Assembly (NCBI GenBank): GCA_023653785.1
Contig: JAMKCH010044303.1
Span: 1-64,000, forward strand
Direction of reading: 5' to 3'
Source: Ophioderma brevispina
Taxonomy: Eukaryota; Echinodermata; Ophiuroidea; Amphilepidida; Ophiodermatidae
Length of the DNA stretch: 64,000 bases
Shown here one piece after another: positions 23,703-35,191 of this stretch. The notes beneath the pieces are model-generated. The model had not been told where the DNA came from. It did not search any database and saw nothing but the letters and a program-made list of their open reading frames with translations. How positions within the stretch are numbered: the stretch's first letter is position 1; every line of letters begins with the position of its first letter. The translations under genes and the position numbers were made by a program.

Positions 23703-24235
23703 TCAACTTACAGGTAGGTTGTATATTCAAATTACATTCATTGTATATCGTGGATGCTAAGGTCAGAAATACCTATTAAATACAAACAAAATAAGCCACG
23801 TGCACAAATGAGCTGAATTTTTAAAACACAGGAGGTATAGTCCCACTGGAGCCATAGTCTCGTCTCCATAGACGACAACGGAATAAGCCGTGAATCTAAT
23901 ATTGCGTGAAGAGACGACTGAATCAATAGTGGGGGACTGTAGTGCGCAGATCTTATGTGAGTGTGCAAATCTGGATAAAATTGGGAATGTTGGTACACAA
24001 GTACTTATACATTGATAATCAAAAAAATTGATGGAAGCACTTGCCACACACCTTTCATGACCCCCAGCTTGGATTTCAAGGTTACACAGGGGTAACATTT
24101 TTAAATTGTTCCGATTGTGTTGAAAAGCACACCATGATGTTTGTCTGGTTACAAGGATTACAAAAAGGTATAGTTTATACTACCTGTGACTTATAGTTTT
24201 GGAATTATGGGGTAAAAACTGGAAAAATGATAAAA

Positions 24236-24665
24236 ATGTCAATTTTGGTTTGTACAGGGTCACAATTTAAAAATTGGTCCAATTTTTGTAAAATGTTGTC
24301 CAAAAATGTTGGTTTAGCTCATTGAATGTTTTCCAATGTGAACATTATTGATTAACCCATATTCAATTGTTTTCAACCTAATATGAAATTCTCAATGACG
24401 GTTTTCATCACTTGAGGGCGTTTTTCCAAAATGACGGCCAAAATAATAGAAAAAACATACAAAGAATAAAGTAGTCATGTATAAAGTGTTTCAGAAAACA
24501 TGTTGAGTGTGATTTCAAATGTGGACTTTGATACTATACTCATAAGCAGTTGTTTTCAGCTTCGTGTCAAATTCTCAGTCAAAGTTTTCAATGTTAGAGG
24601 GCACTTTTTCCAAATGGCGGCCAAAATTATAGGGAAACTACTTTAACAAGTAGAATAGTCATGAT
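24236..24665. repeat. About 184-bp divergent tandem duplication
   Basis: Units near 24296-24479 and 24480-24663 share TTGTTTTCA, AAATTCTCA, GAGGGC-TTTTTCCAAA, GGCGGCCAAAAT or GACGGCCAAAAT, and TAGTCATG. The leader at 24236-24295 (TTTGTACAGGGTCACAA) resembles one arm of the foldback at 49725-49965. Confidence 0.65.
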
Positions 24666-24789
24666 TTAGAAACGCCATCTTCCTGGTAAGGTCTTCCATG
24701 TTAGCTTGATCCAGAGGTTTAAACGGGGGCACAGCTAGGACGCAGGGCTCTGTTCAAGTCACATGCTGTGACAAGCAAATTTCTGGGAG

Positions 24790-25455
24790 GACACTCGTGA
24801 AAAATTCTCTTCAAGAGGTCATTCAGGACAGGTGAATCAGACACGGTAGATCCCCGGCCCCTGAGAAGTCATGATGGACAGAAGCTGCTGCAGAGCGGCA
24901 GGCTCTCTTGGTTGTCTGGGCACTATGCGTGGTACTTCCTGATGTGGACATTGTAAGTCCTTCTCGTTGAAGATTGCCTTGCCTTTCCTGCCAGGGCAGC
25001 AGCCTCTTCAAAAAGGCCTGCTGCCGTGTAGGATCTGGTGAAAGTCCCCATAAAGTTAGGTGAAGGGTCCGAATTGCCGCTAGAGGAACTTGAGTCTTGT
25101 CCGGATTTATCAAGAGGTCTCTCCTCAACGGGAGGTAAAACGGTTCCACCACTGTGAGAGAAAGTACTATCGGGAACCACATCTGTCTGGGCCAGTGTGG
25201 GCTATTAATTAGAAGCATATGACGAGATCCTGTTCCAGCTGATCGTCATTGCGTCTATGGCGAACGCCATCTTGTCCGCTCCCCAGGAACAGTGTGTCGG
25301 GAGCCGGTTGTTCTCCGCCGCTGCAAAAAGGTTGATTAGAGTCTGTTGAAGACCACCTTGCACGCCGTCGGGTTGAGGTGCCATTCCACCGACAAGCACA
25401 TGACCTTGGTCAGGGCATGGATGGTTGTTCCCCTTCTCGGCAGGGTACCCCAAAC
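24790..25455 (-). pseudogene. DIRS-like tyrosine-recombinase retrotransposon, fragment 1
   Basis: Minus strand, in order: MAPQPDGVQGGLQQTLINLF then AENNRLPTHCSWGADKMAFA, the post-RNase H block usually read LNPxVFxxL...DLFAT...LPxYxSW. Next comes WPRQMWFPIVLSLTVVEPFY with LRRDLL (the WPxQPWFPLLL...LLP block), then LHLTLWGLSPDP, and finally KARQSSTRRTYNVHIRKYHA, the N-terminal SAM-like part of a tyrosine recombinase. This order is diagnostic of DIRS-like retroelements, which integrate with a tyrosine recombinase rather than an integrase. Several frameshifts separate the blocks, and the catalytic R-H-R-Y part is not present. Confidence 0.8.
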
Positions 25456-25489
25456 TCGTGTGTAACCCTAGGTGTACACTAACTCATTC

Positions 25490-26020
25490 GTATATTCTAC
25501 ATAACAGACCTTTTCATACCAGTTACAGTGCTTTGGACAAATTGGTCCACTCGGGCTTGACATAGTATGCATGTAGTTTTACGACTGAGTTTCGGGAATG
25601 AAACCCCGCTTGTTAAATAAGTCACTACCGTGAGGTTGTTGCAGTGTAGGGGTGATCGTCTCGTTCTTGACCTTGGGAAGTAGGCGCTTTTATGCCAGGC
25701 CGATCGCCCACAGCTCCAGAAGGTTGATGTGATGCTTTGCAATGGCTGGAGTACAAGACACTGCCATGACTGCTGTGAGGCTGTCGATAAGGCCAAGAAG
25801 TCGTAACCACAGTTTGGCTGGATCCGTCTGCCTCGGAGGTAAAACGGTTTCGCCACCTTGAGAGAAAGTACTTTCTGGAACCACATCTATCTGGGCCAGT
25901 GTGTGCTATTAGAAGCATATTGCACCCGCTGGATCTCGAGAGCTTCTCCAGCACCCTGGGTATCGTCGCTATCGGGGGGAACGCATATGCCAGGGGCGAT
26001 TCCAGCGTCATGGACATTAC
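25490..26020 (-). pseudogene. DIRS-like retrotransposon, fragment 2 (rearranged)
   Basis: From 26017 down the minus strand reads AYAFPPIATIPRVLEKL, then the WFP-block remnant (25885-25840), and then switches abruptly to TDPAKLWLRLLGLIDSLTAV and HHINLLELWAIGLA with CNNLTVVTYL, which are the RT thumb and RNase H. In an intact element RNase H precedes AYAFPP, so this order is inverted by rearrangement. About 100 bp around the WFP block is nearly the same as 25130-25215 in fragment 1, so two copies of one family lie head to tail. Both are dead. Confidence 0.75.
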
Positions 26021-26049
26021 ACGTGCATCAATTTTTCTGCTTTTAGTGG

Positions 26050-27777
26050 TAAATTTAGGTTATTTCTAAACTCTGCATTTTGGGTTTGTTAATTGGTTAT
26101 TGTGGCTATGGAAAAATTGTACCTCTCATCAATTTTTGTTGGGAATCCATCGCTAATTATTACAACAGGAGTTATGCGAATGAGCGTCATGGACATTTCG
26201 CAGAAAAAAAAACACATTTGGCACACTATTGAAGTTCAACTCAAAAACTCTCTGTATTTAGAGATCATTTTAATTGCAAAGCAGTATAGTGTTAATGGGT
26301 AGAGTTAACTCACAAGAATATTAAAACCAAATTGTAACAGTATTCAGCTTCTATTTCAAACCAAATTCTTGCGCTTGCACTAGGGTATATATGGAGATTG
26401 GACTTTATTCCGTATTGAATACATCTCCAACAGCAAGACATCAAGCAAGAAAACAAACGAAACTAAGAAATATAAATTTGAAAAGTATTCAAGTCAGAAC
26501 AAGACGCCCTTTACACAAGAAATAGGAATACTAATTCCAAACTCAAACTGCCAATATAACCTTAAGAACAAATGCAGTTGGATTTATTTAAATCAACAAT
26601 TTGATCTAATGATTATGGTTCCTTTAATGAAATGTCACAACCGTTCTCAACAAAGAAATTAGGAATGGAAGAAATGGGACCAAGTTTGCCAATGGGGCAG
26701 ACGCACTTGAGTATACTTGGTGCTCTCTTAGCATTTATTAACTTTATACGGCTCGTACTCTTTTTAAAACTTGGTGTTTTTTTTACGTTGAACGTTTTTT
26801 TTGGTAGATAACTCAAAACAGATAAGGACATCCAGGTAATTTGTATGCCAACTTTATGTTTGCCGTAACTTTAACCAACAGATGTGTTTATTTCATGAAT
26901 ATTATAGACTCGTACTCATTGATATTAAAACACAATGGCCATAGACCGGTAAAACAGGGTGCATTCCGTGGGAATCAACTTCGCTGTGTGCTTTCTTGTG
27001 TTAAACATCATTTCCGTCGTCGGATTCATTTGATTTTAAAATCCTTTTGTTGCGCACAAGGGCGCTAATTTGGTCTTAATCATTTAAGGTGAGGGGTATA
27101 TAAAAACTTTACAGTGTCTCTTTAATAGTGTCATACATAACACTAGTAAATTGCGAATCTTTGAGGTAATCATTACATAATAAGGTGTCATCCACCAGTC
27201 TGAAGGGAATCTTTGATATGTATTTTCTTGTCTTTAAGTGTGCAAGAAGAAAAATAACACTCCGGAGTGGTTTATACAATTAATTGATTTAATATACTTC
27301 TTAGGCGTATTCACTTCATGCGAGGGTTAACACATGTGCAGGCAATAAAAAATACGCAAAAACCCAATTTTGCCAAAAAAAGGAATTCTCTGTGCAAAAT
27401 GCCTCAGTGTACCTTTAATATAAATAGCCAAATTTTAATTATGTTTTACATTATATCAGGTAACGTTGCCTCTAATTCGCGGCGTTTTGGTTATCAGATG
27501 TGCGAAATGTGGACTGACTGAACCAGTATGCATCAGAGATTCTTTTTATTTCCACATGGAATGCTGCTTCTATTCGATACTCCGGTGATATTCAGCGTCT
27601 CAAGGGCACCATTGAGGAGGCCAAATCGACATCTTGAATTTCGTGGAAACCCTTTAGACAAAAATGACGGTGAAAGATGTGTTTTTCAAAATGTGTTTCG
27701 TTACCGTGACTGCAGTCAATAGGTTGGCTTGCTAGTACCAACGTGGAACTATACTTGTTAAACTGATGAATATAGGG
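26050..27777. other. Stretch with no firmly recognised gene
   Basis: Open frames at 26841-27068 and 27318-27722 were examined. None shows a known domain, although 27445-27720 has cysteine-containing reading and a possible acceptor (TTATATCAG). I see no element ends here. Confidence 0.35.
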
Positions 27778-29218
27778 TCGACTGAAACGAGATTGATATA
27801 AAATATATATTACAAATAAACAGCGCCACCTTCAGTTGCTCAAGAAAAGAGGAAAAGAGTTTGTTAAGGAAAGCTTTCGACCATGTTCCAATATACGGCC
27901 AAGGTATGTAAATTTGCAGCCATCAAACTTAAGACTTGATTCAACGGTAACAGATGCTGAGATAGCATTCCAACGTTAATGAATAATTCTTGATATTCGA
28001 GATGAATAATTCATTGTAAGAAGAATTGTAGTTTTGTAACGGGGTTTTTAATGTTTCTTGGAAACTTCAGTGTTCAATTCCCTAGTATCACTTGATAGGC
28101 TAACGTAACGTAAGTATCGTTCGTAAATATTCAAAATGTCTTCATTCCCTTATCGCAAAGAAAATGGCAAAGAATTCTCAAATGAATTATGCAATGGTGT
28201 CAATCAAAACCTACGACGATTACGAAATGGTAGAACGACATCAATTCTAAGAAAAGGGAAAAGGAGAATTTAAGAAGCTTTGACATGATCGGGGGGGGGG
28301 TACTGCAACTTTTTTTCAGGTAGGGATTGCGGCCCCGATTTTCCGAAATTGGGGGCTTGGACGGATTTTTTTCTCCGAAAGTAAGGGCTTGGTAACTGAA
28401 ATTTTGAGAAATTTGCAGGTCTTGGGAGCTGAAAATTGGCTAAAATTCAGCTTCTGAGGTCAAAATTTTTCTGAAAAGGGGACCTTAAAACTGAATTTTG
28501 CTTCAACTGGGTCTTGGGAACGTTGTAGAGACGCTAAAAGGGGTCTTAAGGGCCGCACATACCTGTACCTCTTTCCAATGTCCTTGCCCCCCCCCCCCCC
28601 CGGGGACATGATGTCACTGTTGCAGCACAATTAAGCATTGTAGTAGAAACAGTCTGATCCTGCTGAGGGAACCTTACTTTAGCCATGGGTTCATGATAAT
28701 TTATTCAACTTCATTAGTATGCATTCCTAATCTTTTACCAAGGTCAAGGTTTTCTAAAGAGGATTCGTATCGTTTTGGTGAAATTTTATGTAAGGGGGGG
28801 GGGAAAGGCACTTGTGGTCCAGTTGGATTGAGCGTTCACCTCGCAAGCCAAAGGTCCTGGGTTCGAGTCCCACTGCGGCCAACGTGTTGTGCCCTTGTAG
28901 GCGCTTACCTTATTACTCCTCTCCACCCGGTGTCTAAAGGGTACCAGCATTAGTCACTGTGGGAAAGACAGACTCCCCGCTGTGCGGGAGGAGTGGCGAA
29001 CCCCACAGCAAACATAATAAGTAGGAGTCTGGCCCAACGCTAAGGAAAGAAAGATGGGCACTCCGCGCACGAGCGTGCTCGGCTGACGACCTACGTAAGA
29101 AGTAAAGATATACTGATTTTATTGCATATGCGTATGCAGGGTATTACTGGTAGTTTTTATTTTCTTGTTTCCTTATAGGATTCAGTTTTTTAACAAATGC
29201 GCACCAATACAAGAATTG
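27778..29218. repeat. Large tandem duplication, unit 1 (1441 bp)
   Basis: It starts TCGACTGAAA and runs to AAGAATTG, immediately followed by unit 2 in the same orientation. The unit contains the 11.2 kb-type dispersed repeat (28283-28575), a long C-run (about 28586-28602) and a tRNA-derived SINE (28806-29095). Differences from unit 2 are mainly single-base insertions and deletions spread over the whole length. Confidence 0.9.
28806..29095 (+). repeat. tRNA-derived SINE, copy 1
   Basis: TGGTCCAGTTGGATTGAGCG resembles a pol III A box, and GGTTCGAGTCC (28860-28870) is a canonical B box at the expected distance. The tRNA-unrelated part (TTGTGCCCTTGTAGGCGCTT, then CTCCTCTCCACCCGGTG) is typical of animal SINE2-type bodies. 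It cannot be a functional tRNA because the 3' acceptor half does not pair with the 5' half. The local ORF 28693-28953 is a by-product of the B box. Confidence 0.8.
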
Positions 29219-30637
29219 TCGACTGAAAAATTGATATAAAATATATATTAAAATAAACAGCGAACCTTCAGTTGCTCAAGAAAAGAGGAAAAGGAGTGTG
29301 ATAGGAAACAGCTTTCGACCATGTCAATATACGGCCAATGTATGTAAATTTGCACCATCACACTTAAGACTTGATTCAAGGTAACAGATCTGAGATAGCA
29401 TCCAACTATGAAAATAATTCTTTGAGATGTCGAGATGAAATTAATTGTAAGAGAATTGTGTTGTAAATGGGTTTTTAATGTATTCTTGGAAACTTCAGTT
29501 TTCAATTCCTATATCACTTGATAGGCTAACGTAACGTAAGTATCGTTCGTAATATTACAAAATGTCTTCATTCCCTTATCGCAAAGAAATGGCAAGCATC
29601 TCTCAAATATTAGTAGTGGTGTCAATCAAAACATACACGATACGAATGGTAGAACACATCATTCTAAAAAAGGGGAAAAGGAGAATTTAAAGAAACAGCT
29701 TTGACATGATCGGGGGGGGGTTACTCAACTTTTTCAGTGTATGTGTGCGGCCACGATTTCCGAAATTGGGGCTTGGAACTGATTTTTTTCCGAAGTAGGG
29801 GCTTGGTAACTGAAATTTTGAAATTTGCATGCTTGGGAGCTGAAATTGGCTAAAATTCAGCTTCTGAGGTCAAAATTTTCTAAAAGGGGACCTTAAAAAT
29901 GATTTAGGCTCAATGGGGGGGTTGGGAAAAACGGTTTGGGAGACGCGAAAAGGGGTTATTAAGGGCCACACATACCTTGTACCTCTTTCCAATGTTCAGT
30001 GCCCCCCCCCGGGGACATGATGTCAATGTGCCAGCACAATTAGCACTGATGTAGAACAAGGTCTGTATTCGGAAAGGGAACCTTAACTTTAGACACTGGG
30101 TTATATGATAATTATTCAACTTCATTAGTATGCATTCCTAATCTTTTTAACCAAGGAAGGTTTTCTAAAGAGGATTCGTATTAGTTGGTGATATTTTGAT
30201 GTATGTAAGAAAGGCACTTGTGGTCAGTGGATTGAGCGTTCCACCTCGAATCCAAAGGTCCTGGTTCGAGTCCCACTGCGGCCAAAAAGTTGTGCCCTTG
30301 AGTAAGGCGCTTTACCGTAATTACTCCTCTCCACCCGGTGTATAAATGGGTACAGCATTATTCAATGCTGGGAAAGTAACAGACTCGCTGTGCGGGAGGA
30401 GTGGCGAACACCCACAGCAAACATAAATACGTAGGGTTCTGGCACAAAACGCTAAGGAAAGAGAGATGTGGCACTCCGCGAACGAGCTTGTCTCGGCATG
30501 AAGACCTAGTAAGAAAAGGAAAGAAGATACTGAATTTTATGAATATGCGGGGTTTATGCAGGATTTACTGGTAGTTTATTTTTTGTTCGCTTATAGGGCA
30601 TTCAGTTTTAACAATGCGACAACCATAACACGAATTG
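29219..30637. repeat. Large tandem duplication, unit 2 (1419 bp)
   Basis: It is co-linear with unit 1 from TCGACTGAAA to CGAATTG, including the dispersed repeat (29710-30000) and the SINE. Single-base indels occur roughly every 10-20 bases in places, both in and out of homopolymers, while substitutions are fewer. Confidence 0.9.
30208..30500 (+). repeat. tRNA-derived SINE, copy 2
   Basis: The second-unit copy of the SINE has TGGTCAGTGGATTGAGCG as A box region and GGTTCGAGTCC at 30263-30273 as B box. Its A box (TGGTCAGTGG) is closer to the consensus than copy 1, so copy 1 has probably gained bases, or this one kept the true sequence. Confidence 0.8.
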
Positions 30638-33568
30638 GAATGTGGTTGGTATTGCAGTCTGCAATGTGCAGACTCAAGAAGATCGTTGGTTTCAATTGTA
30701 TCATACCTATCGAAAGATACAATGTTTAAAGTTTGGTGGTAGTTTTTTTCTTTCCCTAAAGCTATTGGTCCTTTTTTCGTGAATCTTCTCTCTTCGTGGG
30801 TTTTGTAATAGTTGACATCTTAGAGTTGTCTGCTTTTAAATCTATATTTACTGTTGGTGAATGAAAATTGTAAGGGGACTTATTCTGAGAATATTTTTCT
30901 AGAATAGAAAGAATGCAAGGCACTGGAACTTGTTTAGGGGACGCCTTTTCATAAGGACAAACCATACATTTTAATGGTCAGGAAGTTGGAGCAGAGTATT
31001 TTTAGGTTCAATCTGCGGGTCAAGAGTTACGATTTTTGTTTTAATTTAGGCATTGCTTAGGAAGGAACCGGTTTGATGGACGGAATCAAGATTTTTTTTT
31101 TCATTTCTTGATCAATATGAGAGCAAATTCTACACAGTGGGAACCTAGCATTTTTGTTCCAAAAAATTTTTTCACCACGTCGAACTGCATCCATTAGAAT
31201 AACATAATTTAAGTGCCCGTTTTTCTCACAGTACAAAGGGCCAAGTGTAACCAGTAAAAACAAAGCCACAGGTTACGATTTGATTGCTCAAATTCCAAAT
31301 TGACTGGATTTCAAACGGATTTAGATTCCTAAAGCAACCACCAGTTATGGTTTTCATTTAATTGTATAGATCGTTTTTGGACATTTAAGGTTGGAGGTAT
31401 GAAAAATTGATTGCTCTTACCAAATAATGGATTATAAGGTCTGAAATTACATGGATTTTGTTTGAAAACTGAATCCCAAATAAACAGATCAATTCAAACT
31501 CACAACAATCTAATCCTTGTTCGAAATTGGATGAAGAATAGTGAAATGGGCGGGGAGAAACCTATATTAACTTAACAATCAACGATATATCTACCCACTA
31601 TGATATACAATGTGTTTTACCAGTCAAGGTTTGCCATTGATGACGACACCGTGCTTTCGCACAGATTCGCACAACACTTAAATCCATACACGGTTGCCTA
31701 GAAACGGCAGGTAGTAAATGCAAACTTGTTTGAGATTATGTGTGCAGTCATGTGGGACCAGTTTTACAGTGGGGTGGATATTATATAACATGAAAGAGAT
31801 CATCGCTGAGCTTATAAGCAAAAAAAGTTAATCCAATTCACCTGTGTAGAACATAGGCCGCGAACTTCCGGCATCCTTCCTGTCGAAAGCGGCGAGTGGC
31901 GTACATATGTCGGCTCAAAGTAGTGATGGCCGCTCTTCATATGCACTTTTCTAAAATCTATACTAGAAGTTATATAAAAAATTGCAACTCCTTAGAAAGT
32001 TTCAGTGTGATCTAAAGGGAAAACCGCTTCAAAACATTCAAAATATTGTCACGCAGGGTGCAAATCAGAGAGCGCAATGTGGTGCATTTTTTAAGTGATT
32101 ATTTAATGTTAGTGGGGTGGGCCACTACTTCCGGTACAACAGAAGCTCGACTGTAAGCAAATTGCTGCGCCATGTTAAATGTTAATATGAAAATGAATAT
32201 CGTAGGCAATGATCCAGACTTGGACTATCGGGGAAAATAAAGAAATTGGAAATGGCAAGAAAATTAAGCCTTCGGACGTATCAAGTCCTCAGATCCGAAG
32301 GGAGGTGACGCGCGTGTTGAAAAAGGCTGGCAAGGTTCACGTGCCCGTACATCAAAATTCTTCTGTTATGGGCTATTCATTGACCAAGATTTTAAAAATT
32401 CCATCATGAAAATTTTAAAAACTGACAAATTTTCCAATTGGCCTGGGCACTTGAGGTTCTTTCTTCCAATTTGGATTGTTTTAATCTCGAGATATGTTTA
32501 GTTGACAACGAAAGGGTTTAAAATCACAATCTGCTGCACTTTTATATAATAAAGAAGATGAAGTTTATCCAAATTCAACCTCTCTTTTATCCTTTGTATT
32601 CTGAAACCCTAGTATTGTCATATTGCTTAATACTGAGCTGTGACATGGTGCTTACAGCAACGTCAAGGGCAGAAGTCTTAGCTTTCAAATGCCCGTTTGT
32701 CTGTTCATTTGTGAATATGTTGAATAACAACTCAAAGGTAAATCAAATTGTGCCACTTTTAACTGACGAAGAGAGTTATCAATAATTAGATCTCTTTATT
32801 TTTGTAATTCTGAAACCCTACTGACTATTGCTAATTAATTGGAACTAATTGTGAAGAATCATGAACCTCCCCATACTGATATAAATGAGCAGCTTACACT
32901 ATTAATCAGACCGATCAAGATCAATTACAATTACAATAATAAGCAATGTTACCTGATCATTCTAACTCCTACAATGAAGGTCTTTTATTAACTGTACTGT
33001 CCAGGTTATTTAGGATTATTAACATAACTATTCAATTTATAAAAAGTGGCACAATGTAATTTTTTACCCTTTCGTCGTCAACCTAACATCAGCCCCCTTG
33101 ACGTTGATGTAACATCATGTCACAAAAGTATTTTGTAATCGCCAAAGAGGGCGGGGCGCTTTTCGCTTGCACAATTTTTTTAGACGGGCTGCTAGAGGGT
33201 CCAAATAACGCTCACATGAAATGCACGTAAATTGCTAAATCCAAGTTTGTTTTACCATCCAACGTAGAATAAGATTCTGTTTTGATCAATATAATCATAA
33301 AATAATAATTACGAATAGTATAATTTCAACACGGAGACTTCCGGGTACATTTCTTGCACGATTTGAAAATCAATTTATTGCTGGCAGAATACGGGTACAC
33401 CCCTTATTTATCAGTATTGATTAAATGTTGTACAAAACATACCCAACTTTTTTGGCATTTTTTTCATCCGAACTCATGAACATGAACCAGAGTGATTTGG
33501 CGGGGTGTTGCGTCCTAAATAAGTGAGTTTGATAATCAGGCACTGCTGTGTACAATAAGCAACAACAA
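30638..33568. other. Stretch with no recognised gene
   Basis: A 66-codon ORF at 32209-32409 (with VSSPQIRREVTRVLKKAG) has an HTH-like look but no recognised family. Otherwise the sequence is AT-rich without repeats I could match. Confidence 0.35.
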
Positions 33569-33655
33569 TGTTCATATCACGATTGACCTCCGTGTACCAT
33601 CAAGCTCCTTTTAATTATTGTGCTGAGAGGGTTCGCGGAGGTCATCGGGATATGA
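33569..33655. repeat. Inverted repeat (hairpin)
   Basis: TGTTCATATCACGATTGACC and CTCCG are mirrored by CGGAGGTCATCGGGATATGAACA-type sequence, with about 40 bp between. It could be a small foldback MITE. No target duplication was noted. Confidence 0.6.
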
Positions 33656-34839
33656 ACACAATAGTGACTAATTTATCGACTCAGAATACGTTGTTCTTTT
33701 AAAGTTCAAAAGTAATATTCATTTCCTCGTCAATGTAGACGTGTGTGACATTATTATGTGCATACTACCTAATATTAACGCAGTTGAACTAAAAACTGTG
33801 CGCTGTGTATTGGAGCCCATTTAGCAAGGCTGTATTTTGTACGTTGCCTTCTGCATTTAGGCTTCAAACCAATTAGGTTTTAGAGTGGAGTCTATGCTCA
33901 GTTTTCGCGACTGTGTTGAGTTTAAATATAGAGTGGTAACTATGCTTCCTTAGGTTGTAGGTTTGTCGTGGCTATACGTCATTTATCACTTTGTAAATCA
34001 TGCTTAAACTTGTCTGCTACAGTACGGATATAGGTAAAGGCCAAATATAAACAGGAGGAAGTAGCGATAGCTAGCTTATAAGCGCCATGTCTAATTTATA
34101 TGCTTGGATTCCTTGGAGCAAGCAATACATTTTCCTAGTCTGTCTGGTTATGAACTTGTTTTTGTCCGAAGGGGAAAGGTGGTTTGCTACGCCTCCTGAA
34201 TATTAAATCCTTTTGGAAGTCTATGATTTCTGGTCAAATTGCAATTTGCTTGATATGAACGTATCGACCGTCATTGCGAACATAGGTAGTATGAAATGAC
34301 AATGACAAAGATTTTGAGTTTTTAAGGGAATCTCTATTTCAGTCACGCCAAGGTCAAAGGGAGTGGACCTTTCAAAAGGGATTGATGCAGGAATTGATCC
34401 ACGGATCTCTATACGTGGATTCCGGGTGGGCGATTTAAAAGTGAAAACATTTTGTCCTGCATAATAAAGAAGGGCAAAAGGCCGTACGTCACTGGACTAC
34501 TTTCAATGGCACTAGGACGTTAAATTTGAAATTTACTCCAAAATAAGGGAAAATAAAGAGGTTGTTTTTTGTTTTCACACAAAGGAGTGTTTTATAGCAA
34601 AAACAGATCATTATGAACAGCATAAGCACAATTTTCAAAAAAAAAGAATGAACCAAACTGAGGAAATGTGAAAAATAAATAAAGCAGTAAATAGATAGCA
34701 CAGGCAGGTTATAACATAAGATAACTGGGCGTATTTGTGTAATATATAAATAAATGATGACATGAATGAAGGAATATGCAATGAAATAAAGAAAAAAATC
34801 CCAACTTCCTTTATTATTATGAAAAAAGAAAAATACAGA
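33656..34839. other. Stretch with no recognised gene
   Basis: Non-coding. CCGTACGTCACTG at 34482-34494 may be a worn end of the CAGTGGCGTA family, without a partner end. Confidence 0.35.
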
Positions 34840-34970
34840 TGACAGGAAGAGGAAAGAAGAGAAGGGAAAGGGGAGGGGGAGAGTAAGGTGACGGGAGGGA
34901 AGGGTAGGCGGTCAGGGGGCCTAATGGGGCAGGGGGCCAGGGGGTAGGGGAGAGGGGCCCAAGGGGCACC
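34840..34970. repeat. Polypurine (G/A) tract
   Basis: About 130 bp are almost only purines on the plus strand, passing from GGAAAGAAGAG to GGGGGAGAG and AGGGGGCCAGGGGG. The 127-codon minus-strand frame across it is proline- and serine-rich low complexity and is not accepted as a gene. Confidence 0.8.
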
Positions 34971-35191
34971 ATGTCTGTGGCATATTTTCGATAATAAGTA
35001 TTTTTCTTTCAAATACAAAAATTATTCACATCCCACCGGGTAGCTACAATTTGTTTTGACTTCGCATTGACTCAGTACTTGACCTCCCAATTGTTTTGCG
35101 CCTGCTTAAAATGTCCCGCTGGGGAAGGTTGCGGTTCTATCAATCGACGACCATTCAATTACGTCGAGTCCCTAGCCTTTTTATACGTCTA

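Noticed and set aside
27318..27722. Possible next exon of the fibrinogen-like gene
   Set aside because: The cysteines and a TTATATCAG acceptor are suggestive, but no domain pattern fits and the phase cannot be confirmed.
28806..28880. A tRNA gene
   Set aside because: A and B boxes are present, but the acceptor stem does not pair and a SINE body follows.
28693..28953. An 86-codon ORF with a protein-like SQRSWVRVPL segment
   Set aside because: That segment is the well-known chance translation of a tRNA-type B box; the DNA is a SINE.
32209..32409. A helix-turn-helix-like ORF (possible Tc1 or Pax-type DNA-binding domain)
   Set aside because: Only a charged stretch supports it; no paired-domain or transposase block follows.
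34635..35018. A 127-codon proline-rich ORF on the minus strand
   Set aside because: It is the complement of the polypurine tract and A-rich flanks; low complexity with no domain.
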